Source: Myxococcales bacterium (lineage in GTDB: Bacteria > Myxococcota_A > Polyangia > Haliangiales > Haliangiaceae). Taken from it: a stretch of 64,000 bases of DNA. Positions 12,242 through 20,779 of the stretch are shown one piece after another (within the stretch, counting starts at the first letter, position 1; each line of letters begins with the position of its first letter). Below the pieces are notes generated by a model, which was given only the letters and a program-made list of their open reading frames with translations, had not been told where the DNA came from and searched no databases. The DNA lies in assembly GCA_016706545.1 (NCBI GenBank), contig JADJJK010000077.1:186001-250000 (forward strand), written 5' to 3'. A program made the position numbers and the translations under genes.

Positions 12242-12406
12242 GCAAGCACGCGGGGAGTTCTTTCGCATGCGCCAGGCGCCAGACGCACCAGCGCGCGTGC
12301 GCCCCCGCACAGCGGCTGGCACGTCTGGCCAGCCGTGCGACGCTGGCTCCGGCGCGCGTGGCCGCGACGCCACCGACGGCACATGGCGCCCCTGCGTCCC
12401 CTCTGC

Positions 12407-12412
12407 TAGCGT
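12407..12412 (+). promoter_or_regulatory. TAGCGT -10-like hexamer, leaderless-type spacing
   Basis: TAGCGT ends six bases before ATG 12419; no Shine-Dalgarno is present. Confidence 0.4.
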
Positions 12413-12418
12413 CGGCGC

Positions 12419-13246
12419 ATGGAGACCAAGAGCCTCGTCACGCTGGGCCTCGCGTCGGCGCTGCTGGTGCTGGGGGCGGCGGGCGCGCAGGCCGCGCCGT
12501 TTCGCTGGCAGACCCCGGCGGGAGAGCCGGTTGATCTGAACCCGGTGCCGCCGGAGACGGCGGGGCAGCCAGCGCGGTTGGAGGTGCGGCCGGCCACGGG
12601 GCAGTGGCCGCTGCCGGAGCCGGTGATCTTGACGCTGGGCGGCGCGACCAGCGGTGAGGTGCTGCAGCCGATGGCGCTCGGCGAAGAGCTGGTGCTGCGC
12701 GGCGCGGCGCATGCGTGGCGGCTGCGCTGGCGTGGGGACCAGCTACAGGTGGTGGCGTCGGTCGGCTGGCAGGATCCCGCGCTGCCACCCGCATGGGCGC
12801 GAGCGCGTCAGCTCACCAGCTATCAAGTGGCCTTCGACGAGCTGACCGGGGCGCTGCGCCTGGCGGGCTCGGTGCAAGGCATGGAGCGCTTCTTCGGCGA
12901 GGGCGCGATCACCCTGCGCACCCGCATCCCTGGGCACGCGCCGCTGGTGGAGAGGCTGTCGGGCACGGAGTTGCTCGCGCGCTGGCGCGACGCGGGCTTT
13001 CCGCTGGTGCGCGGGCCCAGGAAGGCCGCCGGCCCTCGCTGCGCCTCGCTGCCTGCTGCGCTCGATGAGCGCTTCGCCCAGGCGCGCTATGGCAAGCGCG
13101 CCCGCACGCTGGTGCAGCAGCTCGCGCTGGTGTGCTTCGACGCGGAGCTCAAGATCTCGCGGGTCGAAGTCTCCGGGGCGCTCGCTCCGCCCACGATCTT
13201 CCAGGAGCCGCCCGCGCCCGATCCCAAGGGCGGCGAGGCGCGTTGA
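12419..13246 (+). CDS. Secreted protein of unknown function
   Basis: A 275-residue protein with a clear Sec signal peptide (METKSLVTLGLASALLVLG, cleavage after AQA near residue 25). The mature region is beta-rich, with two cysteines late in the chain (PRCASL and LVCFDAEL) that could form a disulphide, and a Pro-rich tail. I do not recognise the family. The preceding TAGCGT hexamer suggests a leaderless transcript. It is convergent with the radical SAM gene. Confidence 0.6.
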   Translation: METKSLVTLGLASALLVLGAAGAQAAPFRWQTPAGEPVDLNPVPPETAGQPARLEVRPATGQWPLPEPVILTLGGATSGEVLQPMALGEELVLRGAAHAWRLRWRGDQLQVVASVGWQDPALPPAWARARQLTSYQVAFDELTGALRLAGSVQGMERFFGEGAITLRTRIPGHAPLVERLSGTELLARWRDAGFPLVRGPRKAAGPRCASLPAALDERFAQARYGKRARTLVQQLALVCFDAELKISRVEVSGALAPPTIFQEPPAPDPKGGEAR

Positions 13247-13342
13247 GGCTGCCGCGCGGACGACGCGAGGCCATCGTACGCCACGCCGCCTGCACGCACG
13301 GCCTCGTCGCCTGGCTCGTCGCGTGGCGATCTCGCCGCCGCC

Positions 13343-14832
13343 TCATCGGGGGAGCTTGCCGCTCCCGCCTCGCGCGCGCAGCGGAATCAGCGTCTGCGCG
13401 ACGGGCGCCGGCTCCCAAGCCATGACCGTGGACCAGGGCCAGCGCTCGATCACGCGCACGCCGTGCTCAGCCGGGGCGCGCCCCATGGCGGAGCCGCGCT
13501 CCACCTGGAGGTCGTTGAGCTCGAGGTGGGAGCGAAGCCCGGGGAGCTCGCGCAGCTCGCGCTGCAGGTCCGCGAGGGTCCTCTCCTCTTCCTGCCGCTC
13601 GACGCCGGGGAACCCCATCATGTAGTTGATCACCAGCGCGATGCCGGCCTGCGCCGCGCCGCGCAGCACCGCTTGCACGAGCGGTCCTGATTGCGCCTTG
13701 CGCGCGACGCGCTGGCCTGCGCGGGTCAACGTCTCCAGCCCGAGCTCCAGGGTGGCGCAGCCCGCAGCGGCCAGCTTTTGCAGGCGCGCGTCGTCGAGTT
13801 CGCTCGAGAAGCGGGTACACGCGCTCCAGCGAACCCGGCCTGCGATACGCTCGGCGAGCTCATCGAGCAGCGCCACGGGCAGGAAGCTGTCCTTGAACGA
13901 GACCACGCCGCCGTGCGCCGCGGCGAGCTGCACCGCTTCGAGCGCCGGGGCCACGGGCAGCGCTCGCGCCTGGGCCTCGATGGCCGGATAGGTGCAAAAG
14001 GTGCATTTGCCATACGAGCATCCGCGGCTGACCTGGGCGGGGAGCGTCAACCGTCTGCCGGCGTAGCGCGCGAGGTCGTCGAACGCGGGCACGACGGTCC
14101 CATCTTCCTTGGCGCGCAGCCAACGTCGCTGTCCGGCGCGACACACCTCGGGCGGCGGCTCGCGACCGCTCGCTACCGCGTCGAGCAGCTCGACCCAGGT
14201 CGCCTCGGCGTACCCGAACACGAACCGATCGACCAGCTCGCCATAGATCGCGTGGGCCGCGATCTCCTCGGCGAGGGCGGTGACGTGCGCGCCACCCCAG
14301 ACGATCATCGCGTGCGGCCACCGCTCGCGCGCGAGCCGGCTGAGCGCGAGCGCCGAGAGCACCTGCCCGGCGTACATGACCGAGATCCCCACGACCTGCG
14401 GCTGCGCCTGGGCGCGCAGCAGGCGGGTCCACGGCTCAGCGAACTCCGACGCCGCGAGCGCACGCGCCGCTTGCAGCACCTCCTCGTGCTGCGGGTCATC
14501 TGCTGCACCTGCGTCGCAGACAGCCCGACCGCGGCTGCGACGTCGCGGTGGTAGCTGTCCTCGAGGTCTCGCACCCAGGCTGGTCGGTCGTGGTCCCCCA
14601 GAAACGCCCCTTGCACCTGCTCGTCGTGCGCTGCGCGCAAGCGGCCCGCGTCGAGCCACTGTGCGTTGAGATCGAGCAGCGTCACCACGTGCCCGGCGCG
14701 CCGGCCGGCCCCCACCAGCATGGCTGGGCCCAGCAGCGGTCCATTGACCACCTTCAGCAGCGGCGGGATCACGAGCAGCGCCCGCGCTCGTGGAGAGAAC
14801 TTGTCCTGTGATCTTGTGACGACGGCGTTCAT
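13343..14832 (-). pseudogene. B12-binding radical SAM protein, frameshifted near 14500
   Basis: From ATG 14832 one frame encodes the first ~110 residues of a cobalamin-binding radical SAM protein (RALLVIPPLLKVVNGPLL, VTLLDLNAQWL). Coding then jumps at about 14495-14515 to the -1 frame, which carries the rest: GISVMYAGQVLSAL and IVWGGAHVTAL of the B12 domain, then SRGCSYGKCTFC, whose CX4CX2C would bind the 4Fe-4S cluster, and the SAM barrel through LGLETLTRAGQR. A single missing base explains the break. It is either a recent inactivation, a sequencing error or, less likely, programmed frameshifting; no canonical slippery heptamer was seen. The substrate is unknown; RiPP and lipid-modifying enzymes share this architecture. 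Confidence 0.75.
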
Positions 14833-15113
14833 GTCCTGACCCTTCCCCTCGCGTGACGCGAGCTTTGTCAGGACGAGTCGCTGCCCCTCGTTTGGTGTAC
14901 GCGCGCGCGTCGATTTCTGGGGAAATCCGGCAGCCGTGGGTTGGCGCGAGTGGGTCGGCGTCGGTGGGTGTGCGGTGCGGGGGGCAGCGGGGAGGGGAGG
15001 TGCGTGGGCAGACTGCGACACTCGGTAGCAGTCGAAAGTAGAGATTGTGAGGGTGCCTGCGAGCGACTAGGCTCCTGGTAGGTGGAGTGCCCGGTGCGGG
15101 CAGGAGGCATCCC

Positions 15114-17192
15114 ATGGCCGAGGAGTCGTTGCAGCATGGCCTGCGCGTCGCACGCGCCGGGCACGAGGCGGATGAGGTCGCGCGCTCGCCTTCGATGGCG
15201 GGCAAGGAGACGCGAGCAGGTGGCGCGGAGCCTGTCGCTGGCGCTGTGCAGCGCAAGGCCGCGTCCGGCTCCAGTCACGGCGCGGGCGAGCACGCTGCGG
15301 ACTGGGTGATGGACTCGGCGCTGTCTGCGGCGCTGGGGCTCGGCGGCGACAGCGTGAGCCCGGTGCAGCGCAAAGCGGCCGATCCAGGCAGCGGCGGGAG
15401 CCTTGGCGTGACGGCCGCTGCGGGGCTCACCGACAGCCCGCAAGCCTTGCCGCACCAGCAGGCGATCCAGCGGTCGTTTGGCGACCACGATCTGAGCGGG
15501 GTTCGCGCGCATGTCGGCGGCGCGGCGGCGGCGGCCACCGAGGCGATCGGCGCCGAGGCCTACGCCACCGGCAGCTCGGTGGCGTTTCGCGAGGCGCCGT
15601 CGCTGCACACCGCCGCGCACGAGGCGGCGCACGTGGTGCAACAGCGCGCGGGAGTCCACCTGCTTGGCGGCGTGGGCCAAGCAGGCGATGCGTACGAGCA
15701 GAACGCGGACGCGGTGGCGGACCGCGTCGTCGCCGGCAAGTCGGCCGCGGACCTGTTGCCGAAGGCTGGCGGCGGCGGCGTGGGCGGCGTGCAGCTACGG
15801 CGCTTGCCCACCAACACCGGCGCCATGCTCACCGATCCAGCCCAGCCCACGCAGCAAGGCGCGAACTACGCCGCCAACGCCGCGGGCACCCGGCGGCTGA
15901 TCGAGCTCGCCGAGGCCGAGCTGACGGTGCCGCAGCGCGCGCAGGTGCAGACCGCGACGTTGGCCGGGCAGACCCAGGCGGCGTTCGATGCGTTGCCCGA
16001 GCAGACGCGGCTCACCCGTCGGGTGGAGGCCATCCGCAGCGTTCGTCCAGATCTGACCCTGGGCGACCCGATGCTGATCAACACCGGACCGCGGCCGTCC
16101 ACCACCGACACCGCCAACCTGCAGACCCTCATCGACAACGCCAACGCGATCTTCGACGCCATCGCGGGCGGCACGCACGACGTCGGTCTGGGACAGGTGT
16201 TCGGCACGGCTCACGTGGCGACCGCCAAGACCAAGTACGCGCTGGCCAAGACGTGGATGAACAACCTCCACACCAACCATCACATCGTCACCGATCGCTC
16301 CGGGTACAACGCGGAGGTCGGGCTCGGCGGCTTGACCGGGTTCCAGCGGCAGATCGCGCTGTCGCCGCGCTCGCTGGATTCGCCGAGTGACAACGAGGCC
16401 GTGGTGACGATGATCCACGAGTCCATGCACGCCGGGAACAGCGACGTCAAGGACAAGGGCTACATCGGCACCCAGGTGTTCACCCAGCTCCCCGAGGACG
16501 TCAAGCTCACCAACGCGGCGCACTTCGAGGTGGTGCCGCGGCGGATCCGCAACGCCGCCAACGCCTACGCCGGGCAGACGTTCACCCCGGCGGGCACCGC
16601 GCCAGCGTCTGGCGGGCCGGTCACGCCGCCGTTGACGGCGATGCAGACGGCGGTGCGCGACGCATCCGAGCGGATCCGCATCGCCTGGACCATGGGGCTC
16701 AACCTGCACGTGCAGTACGACACGCTGTACAAGGATCAGTCGCTGTGGGCAGCGCCGCGCGGCGCCAGCAGCTTCCGCGTCGGTCTGCCATACTGGTCGA
16801 AGGTGGAGAAGCTCACCATCCACGAGAAGACCGTGTTCGAGCCTGCCTCGGCCGACCCGGCGCGGCGCCCGATCTCGCAGATCGACATGGCGCTGTCGGA
16901 GGGCGTGACGCGCAAGTTCATGCTGTGCATGCGCGAGATGCGCAACGTCCCCAATGACGACGCGGCGGCCACCACGTACCTGGCGACGCGCGCCAGCCCG
17001 GCCGAGATCACGGCCGCGCAGGCCACGCCGACGGGACACCGGGACCTCTGGATCAAGGTCGCGCTCGGCGCGGTGGGCTCGATCACCGGTCCGGTGGACC
17101 GCGATCTGCGCGTGGTGCATGAGCTGTATACCTTGAGCACCGCATACGGCACCCTGTTGCAGCAGCGAGATCTCAATGGCTTCGTCGATTGA
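15114..17192 (+). CDS. DUF4157 protein with a second HExxH domain, eCIS-associated toxin-like
   Basis: A 692-residue protein without a signal peptide. AGGAGG lies seven bases before ATG 15114, which fixes the start over an earlier in-frame GTG. Two VQRKA peptides (45-49, 84-88) lead into a DUF4157 domain with HEAAH at 169-173 and a downstream acidic EQNADAVADRV, the zinc-metallopeptidase signature. A second HExxH, HESMH at 435-439, sits in a different ~450-residue domain. DUF4157 proteins are frequently associated with extracellular contractile injection systems, where the domain is thought to act in loading or self-processing; the second domain would then be the payload. No injection-system genes are in the window, so this role is inferred. 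Confidence 0.85.
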   Translation: MAEESLQHGLRVARAGHEADEVARSPSMAGKETRAGGAEPVAGAVQRKAASGSSHGAGEHAADWVMDSALSAALGLGGDSVSPVQRKAADPGSGGSLGVTAAAGLTDSPQALPHQQAIQRSFGDHDLSGVRAHVGGAAAAATEAIGAEAYATGSSVAFREAPSLHTAAHEAAHVVQQRAGVHLLGGVGQAGDAYEQNADAVADRVVAGKSAADLLPKAGGGGVGGVQLRRLPTNTGAMLTDPAQPTQQGANYAANAAGTRRLIELAEAELTVPQRAQVQTATLAGQTQAAFDALPEQTRLTRRVEAIRSVRPDLTLGDPMLINTGPRPSTTDTANLQTLIDNANAIFDAIAGGTHDVGLGQVFGTAHVATAKTKYALAKTWMNNLHTNHHIVTDRSGYNAEVGLGGLTGFQRQIALSPRSLDSPSDNEAVVTMIHESMHAGNSDVKDKGYIGTQVFTQLPEDVKLTNAAHFEVVPRRIRNAANAYAGQTFTPAGTAPASGGPVTPPLTAMQTAVRDASERIRIAWTMGLNLHVQYDTLYKDQSLWAAPRGASSFRVGLPYWSKVEKLTIHEKTVFEPASADPARRPISQIDMALSEGVTRKFMLCMREMRNVPNDDAAATTYLATRASPAEITAAQATPTGHRDLWIKVALGAVGSITGPVDRDLRVVHELYTLSTAYGTLLQQRDLNGFVD

Positions 17193-17967
17193 ACTTCGTC
17201 CTGAACTTCGTCACAAACCTCGTCCGACGCGCCTGGTGCTCGCGGCGGCGGTTGCGCTTGCGTCCTGCGGAAAGGCCACGACCATGAACAACGACCAAGC
17301 GATCTCACCCAGCTCGCTGGGCAAGGTCCCCAAGGTGGCGCTGGGGGAGGGCTTCTCCCCGGCGGCGTTCTCCGCTGGCCGCTTTGCGGTCGCCATCTCG
17401 CGCAAGCTGCACGGCACGCACGCCTTGCAGGTGCTGGCCGAGGACTCCACCTCCTCGCTGGTGCTGGAGCTGGCCGCTGACGGCACCGCCACCGCGTGTC
17501 GCGGCTGGCGCTACCTGTTTCGCAATGACGGCCCGGAGGTGCAGACCGAGGACCGCTATCGCGAGCAGCAGGGCTACCGCGGGCGCTACGTGGTGGTGGA
17601 TGGCGTGGCCGAGCTCGAGCTCGCGAGCGACGGCCAGGTGTGCGCGCCGATCTTCGAAGGCGCGCTTGGCCTCGCGCGCGAGCCGAAGCTCACGCTGCGC
17701 TGCGTGCTGGCGATCCCCGCTGGTGGCCGGCTCCCTGCAGCGCCGGTGCTGCTGTGCCAGGCGCCGGGCACCCCGCCGCAGGAGCTGGAGCCTTACGCCG
17801 TCGCCTCGCTGTCGCCCGCGGGGTGGTTCGCGCTGGGCAGCGGCAACGGCCTGCGGGTGTGGGTCACCGGTCGGCCCCCGGGCGCGCAGGAGGGAGAAGA
17901 CGGCGAGGTCACGGCGCGCGTGGCCGAGGCGCCGCTTGGCGTCGACGCCTGGGGGCGCGCGTTTTGA
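17176..17967 (+). CDS. Lipoprotein overlapping the DUF4157 gene, possible immunity partner
   Basis: A 263-residue protein whose ATG lies 17 bases inside the end of the DUF4157 gene in another frame, implying coupled translation. A basic N-terminus and hydrophobic stretch end in VALASC, a lipobox with Cys near residue 31. The mature protein is beta-rich with few recognisable motifs and includes three cysteines (TACRGW, QVCAPI, LRCVLA). I do not recognise the family. An overlapping envelope lipoprotein beside a putative metalloprotease toxin could be an immunity or delivery factor, but only position supports this. Confidence 0.65.
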   Translation: MASSIELRPELRHKPRPTRLVLAAAVALASCGKATTMNNDQAISPSSLGKVPKVALGEGFSPAAFSAGRFAVAISRKLHGTHALQVLAEDSTSSLVLELAADGTATACRGWRYLFRNDGPEVQTEDRYREQQGYRGRYVVVDGVAELELASDGQVCAPIFEGALGLAREPKLTLRCVLAIPAGGRLPAAPVLLCQAPGTPPQELEPYAVASLSPAGWFALGSGNGLRVWVTGRPPGAQEGEDGEVTARVAEAPLGVDAWGRAF

Positions 17968-18079
17968 GCGCGCGGGCGATGCGGACAGCGCCGCGTCCGG
18001 CGCCGCGCCCGGCGCCGCGTCCTGCGCCGAGCGCCGTCTCGGGCTCGCGTGCGCGACCGCGCTGCCGCACACTGCGGAC

Positions 18080-18757
18080 ATGACCACGCCCCTCGAGCCC
18101 GCGGCGCGCCCGCCGCTGCCTGCGTTCGCGCAGCGGCAGACGCCGATGACCGTGTCTGCCCCGCTCTTGCGCCTGCTGCAGCAGGCGTACGCCACGCCGC
18201 CGCGCGCCTATCACCATCTGGGACATCTCGACGAGGCGATCGGCTGGTTTGACTGGGCCGCCGAGCGAGCTCCGTGGCGGGCGCCGCGCGAGGGCTACGT
18301 GGCGTTGCTCTTTCACGACGCGATCTACGTGCCCGGGGCCAAGGACAACGAGGCGCGCAGCGCGGAGCTGGCCTGCGCGGCGATCGCCGGGCGCTCCGCC
18401 GCTGGCCCGCTGGCAGAGCTCGAAGGCGTCGATGACGCCCGCGTAGCCGCGCTCATCGGCTGGACCGCGCAGCACGGGCGCCTGACCGCCAATGAGGTCG
18501 ACGAGGAGGCCGCGCGCTTGCTGGACTGCGACCTGGCCATCCTGGCCGCCTCCCCCGAGCGCTACCTGCGCTACCGCGACGAGATCGCCTGCGAGTACGC
18601 CGCGCTGCCGGCCCAGGCTTACCTCGCCGGCCGCCGCGCCTTCGTCGCCAGCTTGCTGGCGCGCCCGCGGCGGTTCCTCAGCGAGCTGTTTCACCGCGAG
18701 CTCGACGCCCTCGCCGTCGCCAACCTGCGCGCGGAGCTGGCGCACCTGACCCCGTGA
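18080..18757 (+). CDS. Predicted HD-superfamily metal-dependent phosphohydrolase (COG4339-like)
   Basis: A 225-residue cytosolic protein resembling the COG4339 group of HD-type hydrolases. The metal-binding signature is YHHLGHLDE at 44-52, then LFHDAIYVP at 77-85 (the HD pair) and a conserved DCDLAILAAS stretch near 153, with YRDEIACEYA after it. ATG 18080 is taken as start because it is the first Met after the preceding stop region; a second Met at residue 23 is also possible. It is a stand-alone gene after the lipoprotein. Substrate unknown. Confidence 0.8.
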   Translation: MTTPLEPAARPPLPAFAQRQTPMTVSAPLLRLLQQAYATPPRAYHHLGHLDEAIGWFDWAAERAPWRAPREGYVALLFHDAIYVPGAKDNEARSAELACAAIAGRSAAGPLAELEGVDDARVAALIGWTAQHGRLTANEVDEEAARLLDCDLAILAASPERYLRYRDEIACEYAALPAQAYLAGRRAFVASLLARPRRFLSELFHRELDALAVANLRAELAHLTP

Positions 18758-18821
18758 GCCGACCGAGATCTCGGGAAGGCTGCGACGAACGCAGCGGTCG
18801 TGGCATCTAGCTGAGGTCATC

Positions 18822-19192
18822 ATGAACATCCTCGTTGTTGGCGCTGGCATCGGTGGGGCCGCGTGTGGTTGCTCGGGGACGCTGCGCACGCGATGACGCC
18901 CAACCTCGGACAAGGTGCGGCGATGGCGATCGAGGACGCGCTGGCGTTGGTGCGGGCGCTCCGCGCGGGCTTCGTCGGCGGCCTGGAGCGCTACGTGGCG
19001 AGCCGGCACGCTCGGGTGAAGCGGGTGCAACTGGCGTCGCGCCGGTTGGGCTCGTTGGCACACTGGACAAACCCGCTGGCGTGCGCGCTGCGCGATGGCC
19101 TCTTGCGCGCGCTACCAGAGGCGCTAACCAGGTCTCAGTACCGCCGCGTGATCGAGCCGGGGCTGGCGCTGGCGACGGAGTGGTCGCGGTAG
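18822..19192 (+). pseudogene. FAD-dependent monooxygenase with large internal deletion
   Basis: The sequence starts MNILVVGAGIGGA, the Rossmann FAD-binding start of a PHBH-type monooxygenase. After only 13 codons it switches frame directly into WLLGDAAHAMTPNLGQGAAM, the C-terminal FAD-contacting GDAAH motif that normally lies roughly 280 residues later. The remaining ~100 residues match the C-terminal helices of the family. The first frame stops at about 18896. The middle of the gene has been deleted with a frameshift at about 18860, so no functional enzyme can be made. Confidence 0.85.
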
Positions 19193-19360
19193 CCTGCGCG
19201 CGGCCGCTCGTCTCCGTTGCGTAGCGCGGCTGTGGCCGCGTCTCCTCGACGCGCGGCGGTGTGTCCCACGGCACGCTCGAGGCTTCCGGTGGCCAGGCGC
19301 GGGGCGCAGGGAGGCGGGAGTGCGCTACGCTTGGCTGCAAGGTCGCCTGGAGGTTCGCGC

Positions 19361-20758
19361 ATGCTGTCTGTCCTCACATCTGCGGCGTTCGTGTGCGTGA
19401 GCCCGCTGTCGCATGGCGCGGTGCCGGATGACGGCAAGGGCGATGAGGTCGCGCTGCAGCGGACCATCGCGGCGGCGGTGGCGCAGAGGGCGGCGGTGTG
19501 CTTGCCGGCCGGCGTGTTCGAGCTGGGGCGCGCGGCGGGGCTGGCGAGCCTGGTCATCGACCGCGGTCCGGTGACGCTGCGCGGGGCCGGGCCGACGACG
19601 ATCTTGCGCATGACCGGCGATGGTCGCCGCGGCGACTGGCGCGGGCTGGAGCTGCGGGCGGGCGCGCACGACGTGGTGCTGGAGGACCTCACCATCGACT
19701 CGCTGGGCACGTTCAACACCGAGGAGCAGACGCACCTGGTGCAGGTCTCGCCGGGCGCGCGCAAGATCACGTTTCGTCGGCTGCAGCTCGGGCCGATGCG
19801 CCGCGCGGACCAGGCGGTGGGGCACGGCAGCGGCGGCGATTGCCTGCGTCTGCTGGGCGAGGCGGCGCAGCCGGTGGAGGACGTGGTGATCGCGGGCTCT
19901 TCCTTCGTGGACTGCGATCGCTCGGGGGTCAGCCTGCAGCGCGGGCTGCGGCGCATCACCATCTCGCGCTGCCGCTTCCGGGGCACCGGCGACAGCCCGG
20001 TGGACTTCGAGCCGACGGCGCCGGGGCCCATCGAAGACGTCTCGCTGGTGGAGCTGGACATCGTGCGGCCGGCCAAGGCGCAGGGCGCGTGGGCGGTGAC
20101 CATCGGCGGGCATGGCGACGACGTGGCGACGCGGATCACGATGACCGGCTGTACGCTGCGCGGCGGCGGGGTTGGCATGCTCAACGTGGGCGAGGTGTCC
20201 ATCGAGGGCAACGACATCGAGCACGGCGAGGGCGCGGCGCCCACCATCTCGGTGCGGCGCCGGGCGGGCAGGGTGCGGCTCATCGGCAACGTGATCACCC
20301 GGCCGGCCAGCGCACCGGCCGGGGCGCTCATCGAGGCGCAGCACAACAACGGCCAGTCTCCCACCGCGCTGGTGATCGCCAAGAACGAGCTGCGGCAGGG
20401 CACGAGCGCGGCGGTGATCTCGACGATCTCGCTGGCCGAGCTGGAGGTCTCCGACAACCGCATCGAGTACACGGGGGCCGACGCGCGGCAGTTCGTGATC
20501 GACACGCACGCGGTGCTGGCCGACGCCGGCAAGATCCGCGTGCTCGACAACACCATCCGCGGCGTGGCCGCGGCGGTGCTGCGGCTCGACGCGCGCGAGC
20601 GCGCGGTGACGGGGGTGGAGCTGCGCGGCAACGTCGGCGAGGACCTGCGTGAATCGGTGACCTGCGAAGCGCAAGCCAAGGGCCGCATCGCCGAGGTCAG
20701 CGCCTCTGACAACGCGCTGGGACAAGCCCGCTCGCGCTGCGCGACGGCCGCGCCGTAG
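19361..20758 (+). CDS. Exported right-handed parallel beta-helix protein
   Basis: A 465-residue protein with a short signal peptide (MLSVLTSAAFVCVSPLSHGA). The mature chain opens with VPDDGKGDEVALQRTIAAA, the pectate-lyase-3-type start (DDG...D..A.Q.AI), followed by regular ~22-residue coils such as VEDVVIAGSSFVDCDRSGV and LELEVSDNRIEY-like turns typical of right-handed beta-helices that bind or cleave polysaccharide. GGAGG lies 8 bases before the ATG, and TACGCT about 37 bases upstream could be its -10. Catalytic residues cannot be assigned. It may be a surface glycan hydrolase/lyase or a structural protein. Confidence 0.78.
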   Translation: MLSVLTSAAFVCVSPLSHGAVPDDGKGDEVALQRTIAAAVAQRAAVCLPAGVFELGRAAGLASLVIDRGPVTLRGAGPTTILRMTGDGRRGDWRGLELRAGAHDVVLEDLTIDSLGTFNTEEQTHLVQVSPGARKITFRRLQLGPMRRADQAVGHGSGGDCLRLLGEAAQPVEDVVIAGSSFVDCDRSGVSLQRGLRRITISRCRFRGTGDSPVDFEPTAPGPIEDVSLVELDIVRPAKAQGAWAVTIGGHGDDVATRITMTGCTLRGGGVGMLNVGEVSIEGNDIEHGEGAAPTISVRRRAGRVRLIGNVITRPASAPAGALIEAQHNNGQSPTALVIAKNELRQGTSAAVISTISLAELEVSDNRIEYTGADARQFVIDTHAVLADAGKIRVLDNTIRGVAAAVLRLDARERAVTGVELRGNVGEDLRESVTCEAQAKGRIAEVSASDNALGQARSRCATAAP

Positions 20759-20779
20759 CGCGCCGGCGCTAGGCACTGG

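Noticed and set aside
14495..14515. Programmed -1 frameshift in the radical SAM gene
   Set aside because: No X-XXY-YYZ slippery heptamer with a downstream structure was found; a simple indel is more economical.
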